DNA from: Candidatus Sulfuritelmatomonas gaucii | GTDB taxonomy: Bacteria > Acidobacteriota > Terriglobia > Terriglobales > Acidobacteriaceae | Length of the DNA stretch: 62,648 nt | Direction of reading: 5' to 3' | Assembly (NCBI GenBank): GCA_900290245.1 | Contig: OKRB01000089.1 | Span: forward strand, 1 to 62,648 | In this document: piece after piece, positions 24,631 through 33,388 of the stretch | Numbering within the stretch: position 1 is the first letter of the stretch | Layout: each line of letters opens with the position of its first letter | Notes under the pieces: generated by a model | Seen by the model: only the letters and a program-made list of their open reading frames with translations | The model's database searches: none | Told to the model about the DNA's origin: nothing | Program-made: the position numbers and the translations under genes

Positions 24631-26727
24631 ATGCTTCCTATGCTCGTTTCGCCCCACCGCCTGCAACTCACTCTGATTCCTCTGCTGCTCTGCTCCTTAT
24701 TGAGCTTTCCGGCTCGCGCGCAGCAAACACCCTCCGTACCCTCCGTAGCTCAGGTCGATCAGATCCTCTCCGGCATTCACCACGGCCGCTCCGTCGCGCA
24801 GGTCGCCGTTTCTCCTGATGGCAAACGTCTTGCATGGGTGCAGGGCGCCGAGGTTCGCGTCTCCCCCATCGACAACATCAGCCAAAGCCAACAGGTGAGT
24901 GCCGGCACGCTGCCACAAAGTTGCCGCGAATCCGATATTGACTGGTCGCCCGATTCGGCCGCCATCGCCTTCCTTTCCGACTGCGCCAGTCCCGGCGACC
25001 AACTCGATTTGTACATCTCCGCCCTCGACGGCAGCCCTGCGCGCCGCCTCACCACGCTCCACGGCGACGTAAACGCGCCGACATTCTCTCCAGATGGAAA
25101 ACAAATCGCATTTCTTTATATAGAAGGAGCCAGCCGCCCCGCCGGCGCCACCGCCGCGCAGGATCTTCCCTCCGGCGTCATCGGCGAAAACAATGTTGAT
25201 GTCCAGCGCGTGGCCACAGTCCCTGCCGACGCGCCGCAACCTCTCAATGCGACCTTCATCACGCTGGCCAATCTGCACGCATATGAATTCGACTGGTCGC
25301 CCGATTCAAAGTCAATCGCTTTTATTGCCGCCGAGCCGCCCGGCGAAAACAACTGGTGGGTCGCCCGGCTCTACATCCAACCAGTCGGCGGTTCTCCAGC
25401 AGCAGTCCTCAATCCCTCCCAGGTTTCCGGACCGCTCCACGGCCTGCAGATCGCGGTTCCACGCTGGTCGCCCGACGGAAAATGGATCGCATTCATTGGC
25501 GGCCTCATGAGCGACCAGGGTGTCACCGGCGGGGATGTCTGGGTCGTCTCATCCACAGGCGGTCAACCGGCTGACCTCACGCCGCACCAGCCTTCAACGG
25601 CGGAGTGGTTCACATGGGGCAATGACAGCAACCTTTACGTCAGCGATGTGGCTGGTGGAGATTGCCGCCTGGTCCGCTGGCAAGTCAGGGAGGACGAACG
25701 CTCGAATCAAGTCTCGATGACGGCAGCAAGAACAATCTTCTCCATCTCCGGAACGGTTGGCGACGGGCGAATGGAACGGAGCCTTTCTTCAACCGCAGAC
25801 CGCTCGCTGTTCGTGTTCGTCTCAAGCAGTTTTGAGGCGCCACCCGAGATCTTTGCCGCGCGCACGGATCAGGCGCCATCGCTTCCACCGAGCGGCCTCG
25901 GAGGCCGCCGGCAACTCTCCCACTTCAATGACGGTGTCAAACCTGCCTGGGGACAGTCGATCTCTCTCACCTGGACCAACGACAACTTCCACATCCAGGG
26001 CTGGCTCGTGCTGCCCGAGAACTACGATCCGTCGAAGAAATATCCATTGATCGTCGAAGTTCATGGCGGTCCTGCCTCGGCTGTGCCTTCGCGCTGGGCT
26101 ATGGGTGGCCCGCTCAGTCCCGCGGTCTTTTCCGACCTCGGCTATTTCGTGCTCGAGCCCAATCCCCGCGGCAGCTTCGGCCAGGGAGAAGCTTTCACCC
26201 AGGCCAATCGCAAAGACTTCGGGTATGGCGACCTGCGCGACATCCTTGCCGGCGTTGATACCGTCCTTTCAAAATACCCGGTGGATCCTCATCGAATCGG
26301 AATCACCGGCTGGAGCTACGGCGGATTCATGTCGATGTTCGCCGTCACCCAGACCCACCGCTTCCGCGCCGCTGTAGCCGGAGCGGGTATCTCCAACTGG
26401 CTCTCCTACTACGGAGAAAACTCTATCGACCAGTGGATGATTCCCTACTTCGGCGCCTCGGTTTACAGCGACCCCGCGGTCTATGCCAAAAGCTCTGCGA
26501 TCAACTTCATCAAGAATGTCTCCACTCCCACCCTCGCCGTGGTCGGCGATCGCGACGGCGAATGCCCCGCGCCGCAGTCCTTTGAGTTTTGGCACGCCCT
26601 GCGCGATTTGCATGTCCCCACCGAGTTGGTCGTTTACCCCAACGAGGGCCATGGACTCTCTGATCCAGCCCATCGCCGCGACGTTCTTGAGCGCGCCGTC
26701 GATTGGTTCGCTCAATACATGCCATAA
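24631..26727 (+). CDS. S9-family prolyl oligopeptidase, secreted (DPP-IV/acylaminoacyl type)
   Basis: This 698-aa serine peptidase has an N-terminal signal peptide (LQLTLIPLLLCSLLSFPARA). A beta-propeller domain shows repeated SPDGK/WSPDS blades (VAVSPDGKRLAW, DIDWSPDSAAIAF, FSPDGKQIAF). The C-terminal alpha/beta-hydrolase has nucleophile Ser562 in GWSYGG, Asp642 in GDRDGECP and His674 in NEGHGL. The order is the family's normal Ser-Asp-His. It likely trims proline-containing peptides in the periplasm. Either of two close ATGs (24631 or 24640) could be the start. A gapped tandem array follows the stop. Confidence 0.93.
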   Translation: MLPMLVSPHRLQLTLIPLLLCSLLSFPARAQQTPSVPSVAQVDQILSGIHHGRSVAQVAVSPDGKRLAWVQGAEVRVSPIDNISQSQQVSAGTLPQSCRESDIDWSPDSAAIAFLSDCASPGDQLDLYISALDGSPARRLTTLHGDVNAPTFSPDGKQIAFLYIEGASRPAGATAAQDLPSGVIGENNVDVQRVATVPADAPQPLNATFITLANLHAYEFDWSPDSKSIAFIAAEPPGENNWWVARLYIQPVGGSPAAVLNPSQVSGPLHGLQIAVPRWSPDGKWIAFIGGLMSDQGVTGGDVWVVSSTGGQPADLTPHQPSTAEWFTWGNDSNLYVSDVAGGDCRLVRWQVREDERSNQVSMTAARTIFSISGTVGDGRMERSLSSTADRSLFVFVSSSFEAPPEIFAARTDQAPSLPPSGLGGRRQLSHFNDGVKPAWGQSISLTWTNDNFHIQGWLVLPENYDPSKKYPLIVEVHGGPASAVPSRWAMGGPLSPAVFSDLGYFVLEPNPRGSFGQGEAFTQANRKDFGYGDLRDILAGVDTVLSKYPVDPHRIGITGWSYGGFMSMFAVTQTHRFRAAVAGAGISNWLSYYGENSIDQWMIPYFGASVYSDPAVYAKSSAINFIKNVSTPTLAVVGDRDGECPAPQSFEFWHALRDLHVPTELVVYPNEGHGLSDPAHRRDVLERAVDWFAQYMP

Positions 26728-27215
26728 AAACAGGCATCCAGGCAACGTGGGAGCAAGGGAGCAAGAAGGAAAGACGCTGACCTTCAGCTCAGGATTCGCC
26801 GCCTCTTTGGCAGTGACAGATCTTTCGGCTTCTTGCGGACGGGATGCGGGTTCAGAATTGATGGAGATTTTCCGTCGCCTCGTTCTCTCGCTCCCTTGCT
26901 CCCTCGCTCCCTGTTTCTTGGCTCCCTCACTCCCTGTTTTCTTGCTCCCCATCTGTTGCCAGGCCAGTCTATTCAACAGAGCTTGGTTGCGGGTTCGTTG
27001 TATGCCAGAAACTGGCCCGCCCTGATACACTTTTCTCTTGGAGTTATCGCTTTTTGTTTCGACCCTCCGCCCGCATGCAAAAGCGTGCCGGCGGGTACTT
27101 GCGGCATGCCTGTCGCGGCTTCGCTTTGAGCATGCGAAGGGGTGCTGATCATTCATTTTCTTACGTGCTCTTTCAGACCGTTTCGCGGTTCGACGGCGCG
27201 GAACGGGGAGGATTC
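26728..27215. repeat. Intergenic region with inverted GGGAGCAA/CTCCCTTG arrays
   Basis: The arms GGGAGCAAGGGAGCAAG (26749-26765) begin 22 nt after the peptidase stop. A period-8 array with units such as GCTCCCTT, GCTCCCTC, GCTCCCTG runs in the opposite orientation from about 26885 to 26951. The stretch between them is GC-mixed and non-coding. From 26952 to 27215 nothing was identified except the start-proximal GGGGAGGA site of the next gene. Confidence 0.65.
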
Positions 27216-29597
27216 ATGCGGCGGTTCTTGACGCTTGTTTGTTTGCTCGGCTTGGCGATTCCAGCCGGGGTTTCCATCTCCGGCTGCACGCGTAACCCGG
27301 CGGGGAACTACTGCAATGGTCTCGGCTACGGCCTGAAGGATACCGCCGTCGCCAATATCACCCTGCAACCGCAGATTGCGGGCATTTCACTCGCCTACGG
27401 ACAGACCATCCAGGCTCAAAATCCCACAGCTACCACCTGCAAGGGCACGGAGGCGTCGATCGCTTCGAGCCAAATCAGCTACGGTACCACCAACAATCAG
27501 CTCGTTGACATTTCTCCCGGCGGTAGCATCTGTGCCGGCACCTGGAACCGCAACACAGGAGGCGGCATCGCCAACTACACTTACTGTAACTACCCCAATC
27601 CCTTGCCATCTACGAGCGGTTTGCCCTACGGGATCGCTTATATTACGGCCACAGCCGATGCGGTCACATCCAACCCTGTAGCGGTATATGTGCACGCACC
27701 GATCTCCAGTATCAGTCTCGTGACGACACCGGTGTCGGGCTCCTCAGGCCCAGGGTGCTTCTCCCAGAACCAGCAGGCGAAGCTCGATGCCGACGCCTTT
27801 TACAGTTCCAACGGTGCGCAAACCCTGCTCTGCGCGCCTGGTTCGAGCACGCTGCCCGACTGCTTGAATTCCATCGGCACGCTCAACTTCTCCGTGGGTA
27901 CTTCGTCCGTCGCTACCATTAACGCCGCAACCAACGTGATTACGGCGCAACAGCCAGGCACGACCGTCATCACCGCGACCATCGCGCAATCCTCTTCCGC
28001 GGCCGGCTACTTTTCCACCTGCCCGCCCAAGTCCATCAATATTGCGCTTGCCAATGGAGCCACCAAAGGCGTAGTCACCCAGGGTGTGGGGCAAAACCTC
28101 ACCACTTCAGTCACAGATACCCAGGGCAATCCAATCACGGGTCTGACGCTCACTTACCAGTCCACGAACCCCATCGACATTACCGCCGGCGGCAGCGGAT
28201 CCATCACACCCGCCTTTCCTGGTGTCGCCAGCGTGAACGCGATCTGCGAGCCGAGCACTTGCAATCCTGCTCCTATCAACGAAATCGGCTTGAACGGTAC
28301 AGGGCTCTCGGTCTCCTCCAATCCGGTGAACATCATCGTTCCTGGCACTACAAGTGACTTCGCGTGGTTCGGGGCGCCAGGTCAGTCGCAGTATTTTTCT
28401 TCGATCGAAGTGCTGAACGGTACCCCGGGGTTAACCACGCGGCTTCCTTATGTGCCCAACTCGATGCTGATGGACCAGTTGGGGAACAATATATATTTCG
28501 GCTCTACACGCGAGTTGATGATCTTTTCGACAGCCTCCAACGCCATCACCAAGCAGGATACCGGCGCGCCGGGCGTGGTGCTGGCCGTTGCGCCGAACGG
28601 CGAGCAGGTGCTGGTCAACGATCCGATACGCGATGTCTTTTACCTTTACAACTCCAGCTCCGGAACGTCCTCTACTTTTTCGGGCCTCGGAGACGCGGCC
28701 GCCTGGACGCCGGATTCCAACACGCTCTACATCGTCGACAGCGCTTCGCTCGGCGGACAACACACCAATACGCTTTACGTTCATAATGCCAACTCGGGTT
28801 GGAGCACTTATGACCTGGGCGCATCCGGCGGCTCGCAGAATCTCGCGCTTACCGTCCCTGGGGTGGGGGCTTATCTCGCCGGGAATCCCACGGTTGCCCA
28901 TACGTGGTGCCCCACCGGCACGGTCGGTAACAACGCCAGCATTCAGTTCTATCCGCAAAGCGATTCTGTGAATCTCCCGACAAGTATTTTGGGCAGCACC
29001 ATAGATGGTGCGCACATTCTCGGTGCGTCCCTCAACGGCACCAGCATCTCGCTTGACGATATCGGCGTGAGCATTCCCTCGACCCTTTGCTCTGAAACCA
29101 CCACCGGCACTCCGCCCAATCAGGTGCAGACCATGACGGCGCTCTCCACCAATCCCAAGATCAATGGAACGGTGGGCCTGAACAGCGTCACCAACGCGAC
29201 TGCAATTAATCAAGTCGTGACAGGCGTAGCTCCAACCACTGCCTCTGTCACGACCGCTGCACCGATTGCATTCATCACTTACAACACGCCATCGAGTTCC
29301 ACTGCCGCGTCAACGTTGCCCTACTACCTGCCCCAGTCGAGCGGCGCGGGGCCGGTGGGCTATGTCAGTTTTGCTGACAGCACCTCCGCCACACCGCCCA
29401 CTGCTCCGCTCGCCGGCGCGTTGAGCCCCGACAACAGCATCTTTTTCGTTTCCACCGCGGGCGACAACGAGATCCACTTCATCAGCATTCCCCCCAACTT
29501 GAGCACGTCGGCGCCACCGACTGAAACGAATCATTTGGCGCCCAATACCTTCGTCCCGGCTACCGTCATCACCGTCAAGCCGCGGTCGGTCACTTAA
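27216..29597 (+). CDS. Large lipoprotein with Ig-like and propeller-type repeats
   Basis: This 793-aa protein is probably exported and lipid-anchored: a signal peptide ends in SISGC, a lipobox with Cys at about residue 23. The N-terminal half reads like bacterial Ig-like (Big) domains (VYVHAPISSISLVTTPVSG, VATINAATNVITAQQPGTT, VITATIAQ). The C-terminal part has YVTN-style propeller segments (LVNDPIRDVFYLYNSSSG, WTPDSNTLYIVDSASLGG). The sequence is rich in Ser, Thr and Asn, as usual for such surface proteins. Function unknown; adhesion or polymer binding is possible. The ATG at 27216 is set by GGGGAGGA. Confidence 0.75.
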   Translation: MRRFLTLVCLLGLAIPAGVSISGCTRNPAGNYCNGLGYGLKDTAVANITLQPQIAGISLAYGQTIQAQNPTATTCKGTEASIASSQISYGTTNNQLVDISPGGSICAGTWNRNTGGGIANYTYCNYPNPLPSTSGLPYGIAYITATADAVTSNPVAVYVHAPISSISLVTTPVSGSSGPGCFSQNQQAKLDADAFYSSNGAQTLLCAPGSSTLPDCLNSIGTLNFSVGTSSVATINAATNVITAQQPGTTVITATIAQSSSAAGYFSTCPPKSINIALANGATKGVVTQGVGQNLTTSVTDTQGNPITGLTLTYQSTNPIDITAGGSGSITPAFPGVASVNAICEPSTCNPAPINEIGLNGTGLSVSSNPVNIIVPGTTSDFAWFGAPGQSQYFSSIEVLNGTPGLTTRLPYVPNSMLMDQLGNNIYFGSTRELMIFSTASNAITKQDTGAPGVVLAVAPNGEQVLVNDPIRDVFYLYNSSSGTSSTFSGLGDAAAWTPDSNTLYIVDSASLGGQHTNTLYVHNANSGWSTYDLGASGGSQNLALTVPGVGAYLAGNPTVAHTWCPTGTVGNNASIQFYPQSDSVNLPTSILGSTIDGAHILGASLNGTSISLDDIGVSIPSTLCSETTTGTPPNQVQTMTALSTNPKINGTVGLNSVTNATAINQVVTGVAPTTASVTTAAPIAFITYNTPSSSTAASTLPYYLPQSSGAGPVGYVSFADSTSATPPTAPLAGALSPDNSIFFVSTAGDNEIHFISIPPNLSTSAPPTETNHLAPNTFVPATVITVKPRSVT

Positions 29598-29603
29598 AGC
29601 GGT

Positions 29604-29713
29604 GAGCAAGCGAGCAAGCCGCCGCACTTGATCCGCCCGCTCGGACTGGTCAATTGCGGAGTCGCGTCAAACCACGCTGACTCGCTGATTTGCTGACCTG
29701 CTGACTTGCGAGC
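29604..29713. repeat. Degenerate 8-bp tandem arrays after the lipoprotein
   Basis: GAGCAAGCGAGCAAGC (29604-29619) starts 7 nt after the stop. A second array (29675-29713) has units CGCTGACT, CGCTGATT, TGCTGACC, TGCTGACT in the opposite orientation, ending shortly before the ribH start at 29743. Confidence 0.7.
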
Positions 29714-29742
29714 ACGCTCTCCTGCTCCGCTACAATCAACTC

Positions 29743-30612
29743 ATGATTAAGGGCATCTCGTTTCTGCGTCCTGCCGGTAGCGCAGCGGGCTACGAACGGC
29801 TCGCAAGCTTCTTTGCCGCGCTGGGCTTCGCCCCCGGCAAAGGGTGGCACGAAGAGGGATCTCGGGGTGCGTCATTTTTGGCTCCGCTCGGCAATCTCGA
29901 AATCGTGGATGGCCGCTTCCCTTCCAATGCCGATGTTCTCATTGAAGTCACTTCGCTCGACTCGATTCACCAGGCGGCCGAAGCCTGGCTCCGCTCTCAG
30001 GGAGGAGACGGAGCGGTAGCTAGTCTGTCTGCGGTCACTGAAACGCATTGGAAATCGCGCCTCTTCACCGTGGAGCCCGAACCCGGCTTCCGCGTCAGCT
30101 TCTGGGCTTGGTCCGATCCTGTCAAAGGCAAGGCGGTAGCCCTTGAAGGCGATCTCTCCGCCGCCGGCATGAAGTTCGCCATCATTGTTGCGCGGTGGAA
30201 CGCAGTCGTTACCGACCGCCTGCTCGACGGCTCTCTTGACGCACTGGTTCGCAGTGGCGCGGACCGCTCCGATGTCGAAATCGTTCGTGTTCCCGGCGCT
30301 TGGGAGATCCCTGCCGCCGCACGCGCCTGCGCCGATCGCGGCCGCGTCGACGCCATCATCACGCTCGGCTGCCTACTGCGCGGAGAAACCGCTCATTACG
30401 AAGCCATCTACAACGAAGTTGCGCGCGGGATCGGCCAGTCGCAGCAGGAAACCGGCATCCCGCACAGTTTCGGCGTACTCACCTGCGAAAATCTCGAGCA
30501 AGCCCTCGACCGCGCCGGCATCAAAGCGGGCAACAAGGGCTTTGAAGCTGCCATTGCGGCCATCGAGATGGTTAGCCTGCGGAAGAAAATTCAACAAGGC
30601 GGTTCCGCTTGA
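29743..30612 (+). CDS. ribH: 6,7-dimethyl-8-ribityllumazine synthase with N-terminal VOC-like domain
   Basis: This is a 289-aa fusion. Residues 1 to about 128 resemble a VOC/glyoxalase half-domain (FLRPAGSAAGYERLASFFAALGF, VEPEPGFRVSFWAW). Residues ~130-289 are a complete lumazine synthase: VALEGDLSAAGMKFAIIVARWN at the start (listed in two parts), VPGAWEIPAAA, the catalytic-His region LGCLLRGETAHYEAI and GNKGFEAAIAAIEM. RibH makes the riboflavin precursor. There is no start codon before the RibH domain except an internal ATG at 30169, which would remove its first strand. nusB follows with a 4-nt overlap, the classical ribH-nusB pair. Confidence 0.88.
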   Translation: MIKGISFLRPAGSAAGYERLASFFAALGFAPGKGWHEEGSRGASFLAPLGNLEIVDGRFPSNADVLIEVTSLDSIHQAAEAWLRSQGGDGAVASLSAVTETHWKSRLFTVEPEPGFRVSFWAWSDPVKGKAVALEGDLSAAGMKFAIIVARWNAVVTDRLLDGSLDALVRSGADRSDVEIVRVPGAWEIPAAARACADRGRVDAIITLGCLLRGETAHYEAIYNEVARGIGQSQQETGIPHSFGVLTCENLEQALDRAGIKAGNKGFEAAIAAIEMVSLRKKIQQGGSA

Positions 30613-31028
30613 CCTCTCGTCATCGCCGAAAATCTCGCGAGCTCGCGATGCAGATGCTATTTCAGGCCGACATTGGGCGCCAATCTCCCGATCAAGTCCG
30701 CGCCACCTTCTGGAAGGCAGGCGATCCCCTCGAGCCCGAAGTGCAAGGCTTCGCTGAAGACCTTTTTCGCGTCGCCCTCGCAGAGCAGGAGCAAATCGAC
30801 GCTCTGATTGCAGCTCACTCTACGCACTGGCGGATCGATCGCATGCCTGCCGTCGATCGCAATCTTCTCCGCATGGCGGTCGCCGAACTCATCGGCTTCA
30901 AGTCAACGCCCTTTCCCATCGTGATCAATGAAGCTCTCGAAATCGGGCGTCGTTACTGCGCTACTGAGTCCATCAATTTCCTGAACGGCGTTCTGGACTC
31001 TGTTGCCCGCAGCCTCATCCCAAAGTAG
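30609..31028 (+). CDS. nusB: Transcription antitermination factor NusB
   Basis: This 139-aa all-helical RNA-binding protein has NusB signatures SRELAMQMLFQADI at the N-terminus, RIDRMPAVDRNLLRMAVAEL in the middle and PFPIVINEALEIGRRYC, then SINFLNGVLDSVARSL. NusB with NusE binds boxA RNA for rRNA transcription antitermination. The start is a TTG that overlaps the ribH stop (TTGA), so the two are translationally coupled. Length and motif order are normal. Confidence 0.96.
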   Translation: MTSRHRRKSRELAMQMLFQADIGRQSPDQVRATFWKAGDPLEPEVQGFAEDLFRVALAEQEQIDALIAAHSTHWRIDRMPAVDRNLLRMAVAELIGFKSTPFPIVINEALEIGRRYCATESINFLNGVLDSVARSLIPK

Positions 31029-31043
31029 TTCGGAAGTTCGCAT

Positions 31044-31640
31044 TCACGCCAGCCTCATCCCCAGTCGCCGCGCGCGCTCCAGCGTCCGTGCCGGAAGCAT
31101 AGGTTGTTGCTCGCCGGCCATCAATCCGATCCACATCCTGCCCACCGGCTTCGCTCCCAACATCTTCGCCGCCAGACGCAATGCCCGCGATGCACCGGTT
31201 GCAAATGGAATCAGAAACCCGGGCATGCCCGCCGTCGCCACAAGCACAGCCTTGCGTGGTTGCAATTTGCTGCGCATGACAGGTCCATTCTGTTCCCACG
31301 GCCAGTAGGTATATCCAAGCAGCCGCTCCAGGAAGCGCCGGAACAGCGCCGTCACGTTGTAGTAATTCACCGGCGAAGCCAGCACCACCGCGTCTGCCGC
31401 ATCAATCGCCACCAGCATCGGCTCCAGATCGTCCTCCTGCCCGCACTTGCATCGTTCCTCGCCCGGCAGTTGTGTGCAGGCGCGGCAGTTCTTGCAGAAC
31501 TCAAGGTGTTGCTCCTTCAGTCGGAAGGTCTGAGTCACAGCGCCTTTCGCGCGCGCACCTTCCAAAATCGCTTCCACAGCGCTGTCTGTCGCTCCGCCTC
31601 GCCTGTAGCTGCCCACGATCGCCACAACTCGGGTGCTCAT
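31044..31640 (-). CDS. Flavodoxin-fold NAD(P)H-dependent oxidoreductase
   Basis: This 198-aa protein has the flavodoxin-like fold: VVAIVGSYRRGGATDSAVEA, the FMN phosphate loop, opens the protein. A Cys-rich insert (CKNCRACTQLPGEERCKCG) is typical of iron-sulfur flavoprotein and multimeric flavodoxin WrbA-like families, and ADAVVLASPVNYYNVTALF is the second flavin loop. The four cysteines may bind a cluster or form disulfides. The substrate is unknown. It is convergent with nusB, with 15 bp between stops. GAGGGAAGC precedes the start. Confidence 0.88.
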   Translation of the reverse strand: MSTRVVAIVGSYRRGGATDSAVEAILEGARAKGAVTQTFRLKEQHLEFCKNCRACTQLPGEERCKCGQEDDLEPMLVAIDAADAVVLASPVNYYNVTALFRRFLERLLGYTYWPWEQNGPVMRSKLQPRKAVLVATAGMPGFLIPFATGASRALRLAAKMLGAKPVGRMWIGLMAGEQQPMLPARTLERARRLGMRLA

Positions 31641-31787
31641 GCTTCCCTCCGCTGCTCGTGATCAGGCTAGGTTCGGCTCCGCTCCCGCGCCGTGATTTTG
31701 CGCACACCTTGCACAAATTGATTCGCTCTGCATACATGGCCCCGCACTCGCGTCACCGCCAACCTTCACCCTGCTATCCTTGACTTT

Positions 31788-32348
31788 GTGATTCCTGAGT
31801 CCCGCCGCAAATCAGTTCTGGTCATGGCATTCCTGCTGGGCCTCTGTCTTGCTGGCTGCCACAAGGGGGAACAGGCCGTCGAAGGCGTCGCGCACAACGC
31901 CGCCAAGGCTGAGCATCAAGCCCAGGCCGCCGCCACCCAACACGATCAGGAACGCGCCGCGCTTGAACAGATTCCCTTGCCCACCAAGAGTCTCTATATC
32001 GATATCCACGATCCAGCGGCATGGACCAACCCTTTCCTCTCGGTCGGCTCCGATATGCTCACTCTCCGCATCATTCTGGCTGACGAAAACCCCAGCCCCG
32101 CCGGCGTGGGAACTCTGCTTCGCACTGAGGCCGCTCGTCGCCAGGAGCTCAACTTACGCCCCTCCGATCTTGACGAGGCTGTCGCCGCCATCCCTGCCGG
32201 CGCATGGCACTATGGCCGCGTGATTGCCGTCGCTGAATCCTCGACTGCGGCCCCCAAAGACCGCCCCAAGGTTCGTCGCAACGTAGAATCGGTGATCCGC
32301 CAGCTCAATGACCTCGGCGTGGTCGTCGAAGAGTGGCCCGCGCGGTAA
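31788..32348 (+). CDS. Putative lipoprotein of unknown function
   Basis: This 186-aa protein has a lipoprotein signal (VLVMAFLLGLCLAGC) followed by an Ala/Gln/His-rich helix and a compact C-terminal domain (SLYIDIHDPAAWTNPFLSVG, LNLRPSDLDEAVAAIPAGAW). I do not recognise a family. The start is a GTG at 31788. A 44-bp copy of its 3' end occurs exactly 1000 bp downstream at 33301, past the DUF2306 gene. Confidence 0.65.
   Translation: MIPESRRKSVLVMAFLLGLCLAGCHKGEQAVEGVAHNAAKAEHQAQAAATQHDQERAALEQIPLPTKSLYIDIHDPAAWTNPFLSVGSDMLTLRIILADENPSPAGVGTLLRTEAARRQELNLRPSDLDEAVAAIPAGAWHYGRVIAVAESSTAAPKDRPKVRRNVESVIRQLNDLGVVVEEWPAR
32301..32344. repeat. 44-bp direct repeat, copy 1 (3' end of lipoprotein gene)
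   Basis: This is the segment encoding the last codons of the lipoprotein gene (QLNDLGVVVEEWPAR). It recurs at 33301-33344 with 3 mismatches. The repeats bracket the DUF2306 gene. Confidence 0.75.
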
Positions 32349-32560
32349 CTTTATTCGGTTGCCCTCCCTTCCTGCTCCGAACGCAAAGTCCTTCACACTT
32401 AGAGCCCGGCTTGAGAAAGTGATGGCGAGCCGTTTGCTCACCGTGGTACAGTAAATCCCTCCCCAGGTCTTCCCCGAATGCCCAGAATTGAGTTCGAAAC
32501 AGCAGGCCGCGTGAGAGCAAAGGACTGTTTTAATTCCAGCAATCTGCAAGGAGAAGCCTC

Positions 32561-33280
32561 GTGAAAGCCGACCTCGCCGAAACCTTCCAGCCCACTTCAG
32601 CCAAGGCACCAACGCAGCGTTCCTCCTGGCTGCGCCCCAAGTACCTGCTCTTTGCGTTCATCGCATCCATGTACACCTATGTGCTCTGGCACAATGAGAG
32701 CTTTCTCATCAACCGCGCGGACCCGGAATGGCTGCATATTGCGCCTTTCAAGTGGCTTCTCCTGCCCCATGGCCTGGCCGCCGGATGCGCGCTGTTCCTT
32801 GCGCCATTCCAGTTTTCCGAGCGTTTGCGCCACCGGTTTGCCAAACTGCATCGCGTCATGGGCCGCTTCTATGTCGGCGGTTGCCTCGTTGGAGCTCCCA
32901 TCGGCATCTTTATTCAGAACTTCAATACGGTGCACCTCTACCACAACGACCCAGTGGAGTTTTCCCTCACGATCGCTTCAGTCTTTCAAGCAGGAATCTG
33001 GATGTTCTGCACGCTCATGGCCCTGGCGTTCATTCTGCAGCGCAAGGTTCAACTCCACCGGCAGTGGATGACCCGCAGCTTTGCCTGCGCCATCATCTTT
33101 CTTGAGGTCCGCTTCGTCCAGGGCGTGTTCAACCTCGATTTCAAATATATTGAGATCATCGTCTGGAGTTGCGTAGCCGCGGCGGTTCCTCTTGCAGACC
33201 TGGTGCTGCACATCCAGGAGACGCTCCGCACACGCGCGGCCACCGCGAAGACAACCCGCGCCGTAGTGCAGGTGGGTTAA
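32561..33280 (+). CDS. DUF2306 domain membrane protein
   Basis: This 239-aa protein has about five helices (YLLFAFIASMYTYVL, LLLPHGLAAGCALFLAPFQF, GGCLVGAPIGIFIQ). Conserved His/Arg-rich loops (LRHRFAKLHRVMGRFYVG) and QLHRQWMTRSFACA are typical of the DUF2306 family. Function unknown. The start is a GTG with a strong AAGGAGAA site. The gene lies inside a pair of 44-bp direct repeats, one of them the end of the upstream lipoprotein gene, which suggests it arrived with a duplication or insertion. Confidence 0.8.
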   Translation: MKADLAETFQPTSAKAPTQRSSWLRPKYLLFAFIASMYTYVLWHNESFLINRADPEWLHIAPFKWLLLPHGLAAGCALFLAPFQFSERLRHRFAKLHRVMGRFYVGGCLVGAPIGIFIQNFNTVHLYHNDPVEFSLTIASVFQAGIWMFCTLMALAFILQRKVQLHRQWMTRSFACAIIFLEVRFVQGVFNLDFKYIEIIVWSCVAAAVPLADLVLHIQETLRTRAATAKTTRAVVQVG

Positions 33281-33300
33281 CGCTCGAGCCGTCTGTCCGT

Positions 33301-33344
33301 CAGCTCAATGACCTCGGTGGGGTCGTCGAAGATTGGCCCGCGCG
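33301..33344. repeat. 44-bp direct repeat, copy 2
   Basis: A non-coding partial copy of the 3' end of the lipoprotein gene (32301-32344) with 3 mismatches, just upstream of the FAD/Fe-S dehydrogenase. Confidence 0.75.
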
Positions 33345-33388
33345 CTGACGCGCATCAATCTTCCCGCCGAACGCGCTACCATTCCAAC

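Noticed and set aside
26749..26951. Possible CRISPR array
   Set aside because: Units are 7-8 bp without spacers of constant length; no cas genes are near.
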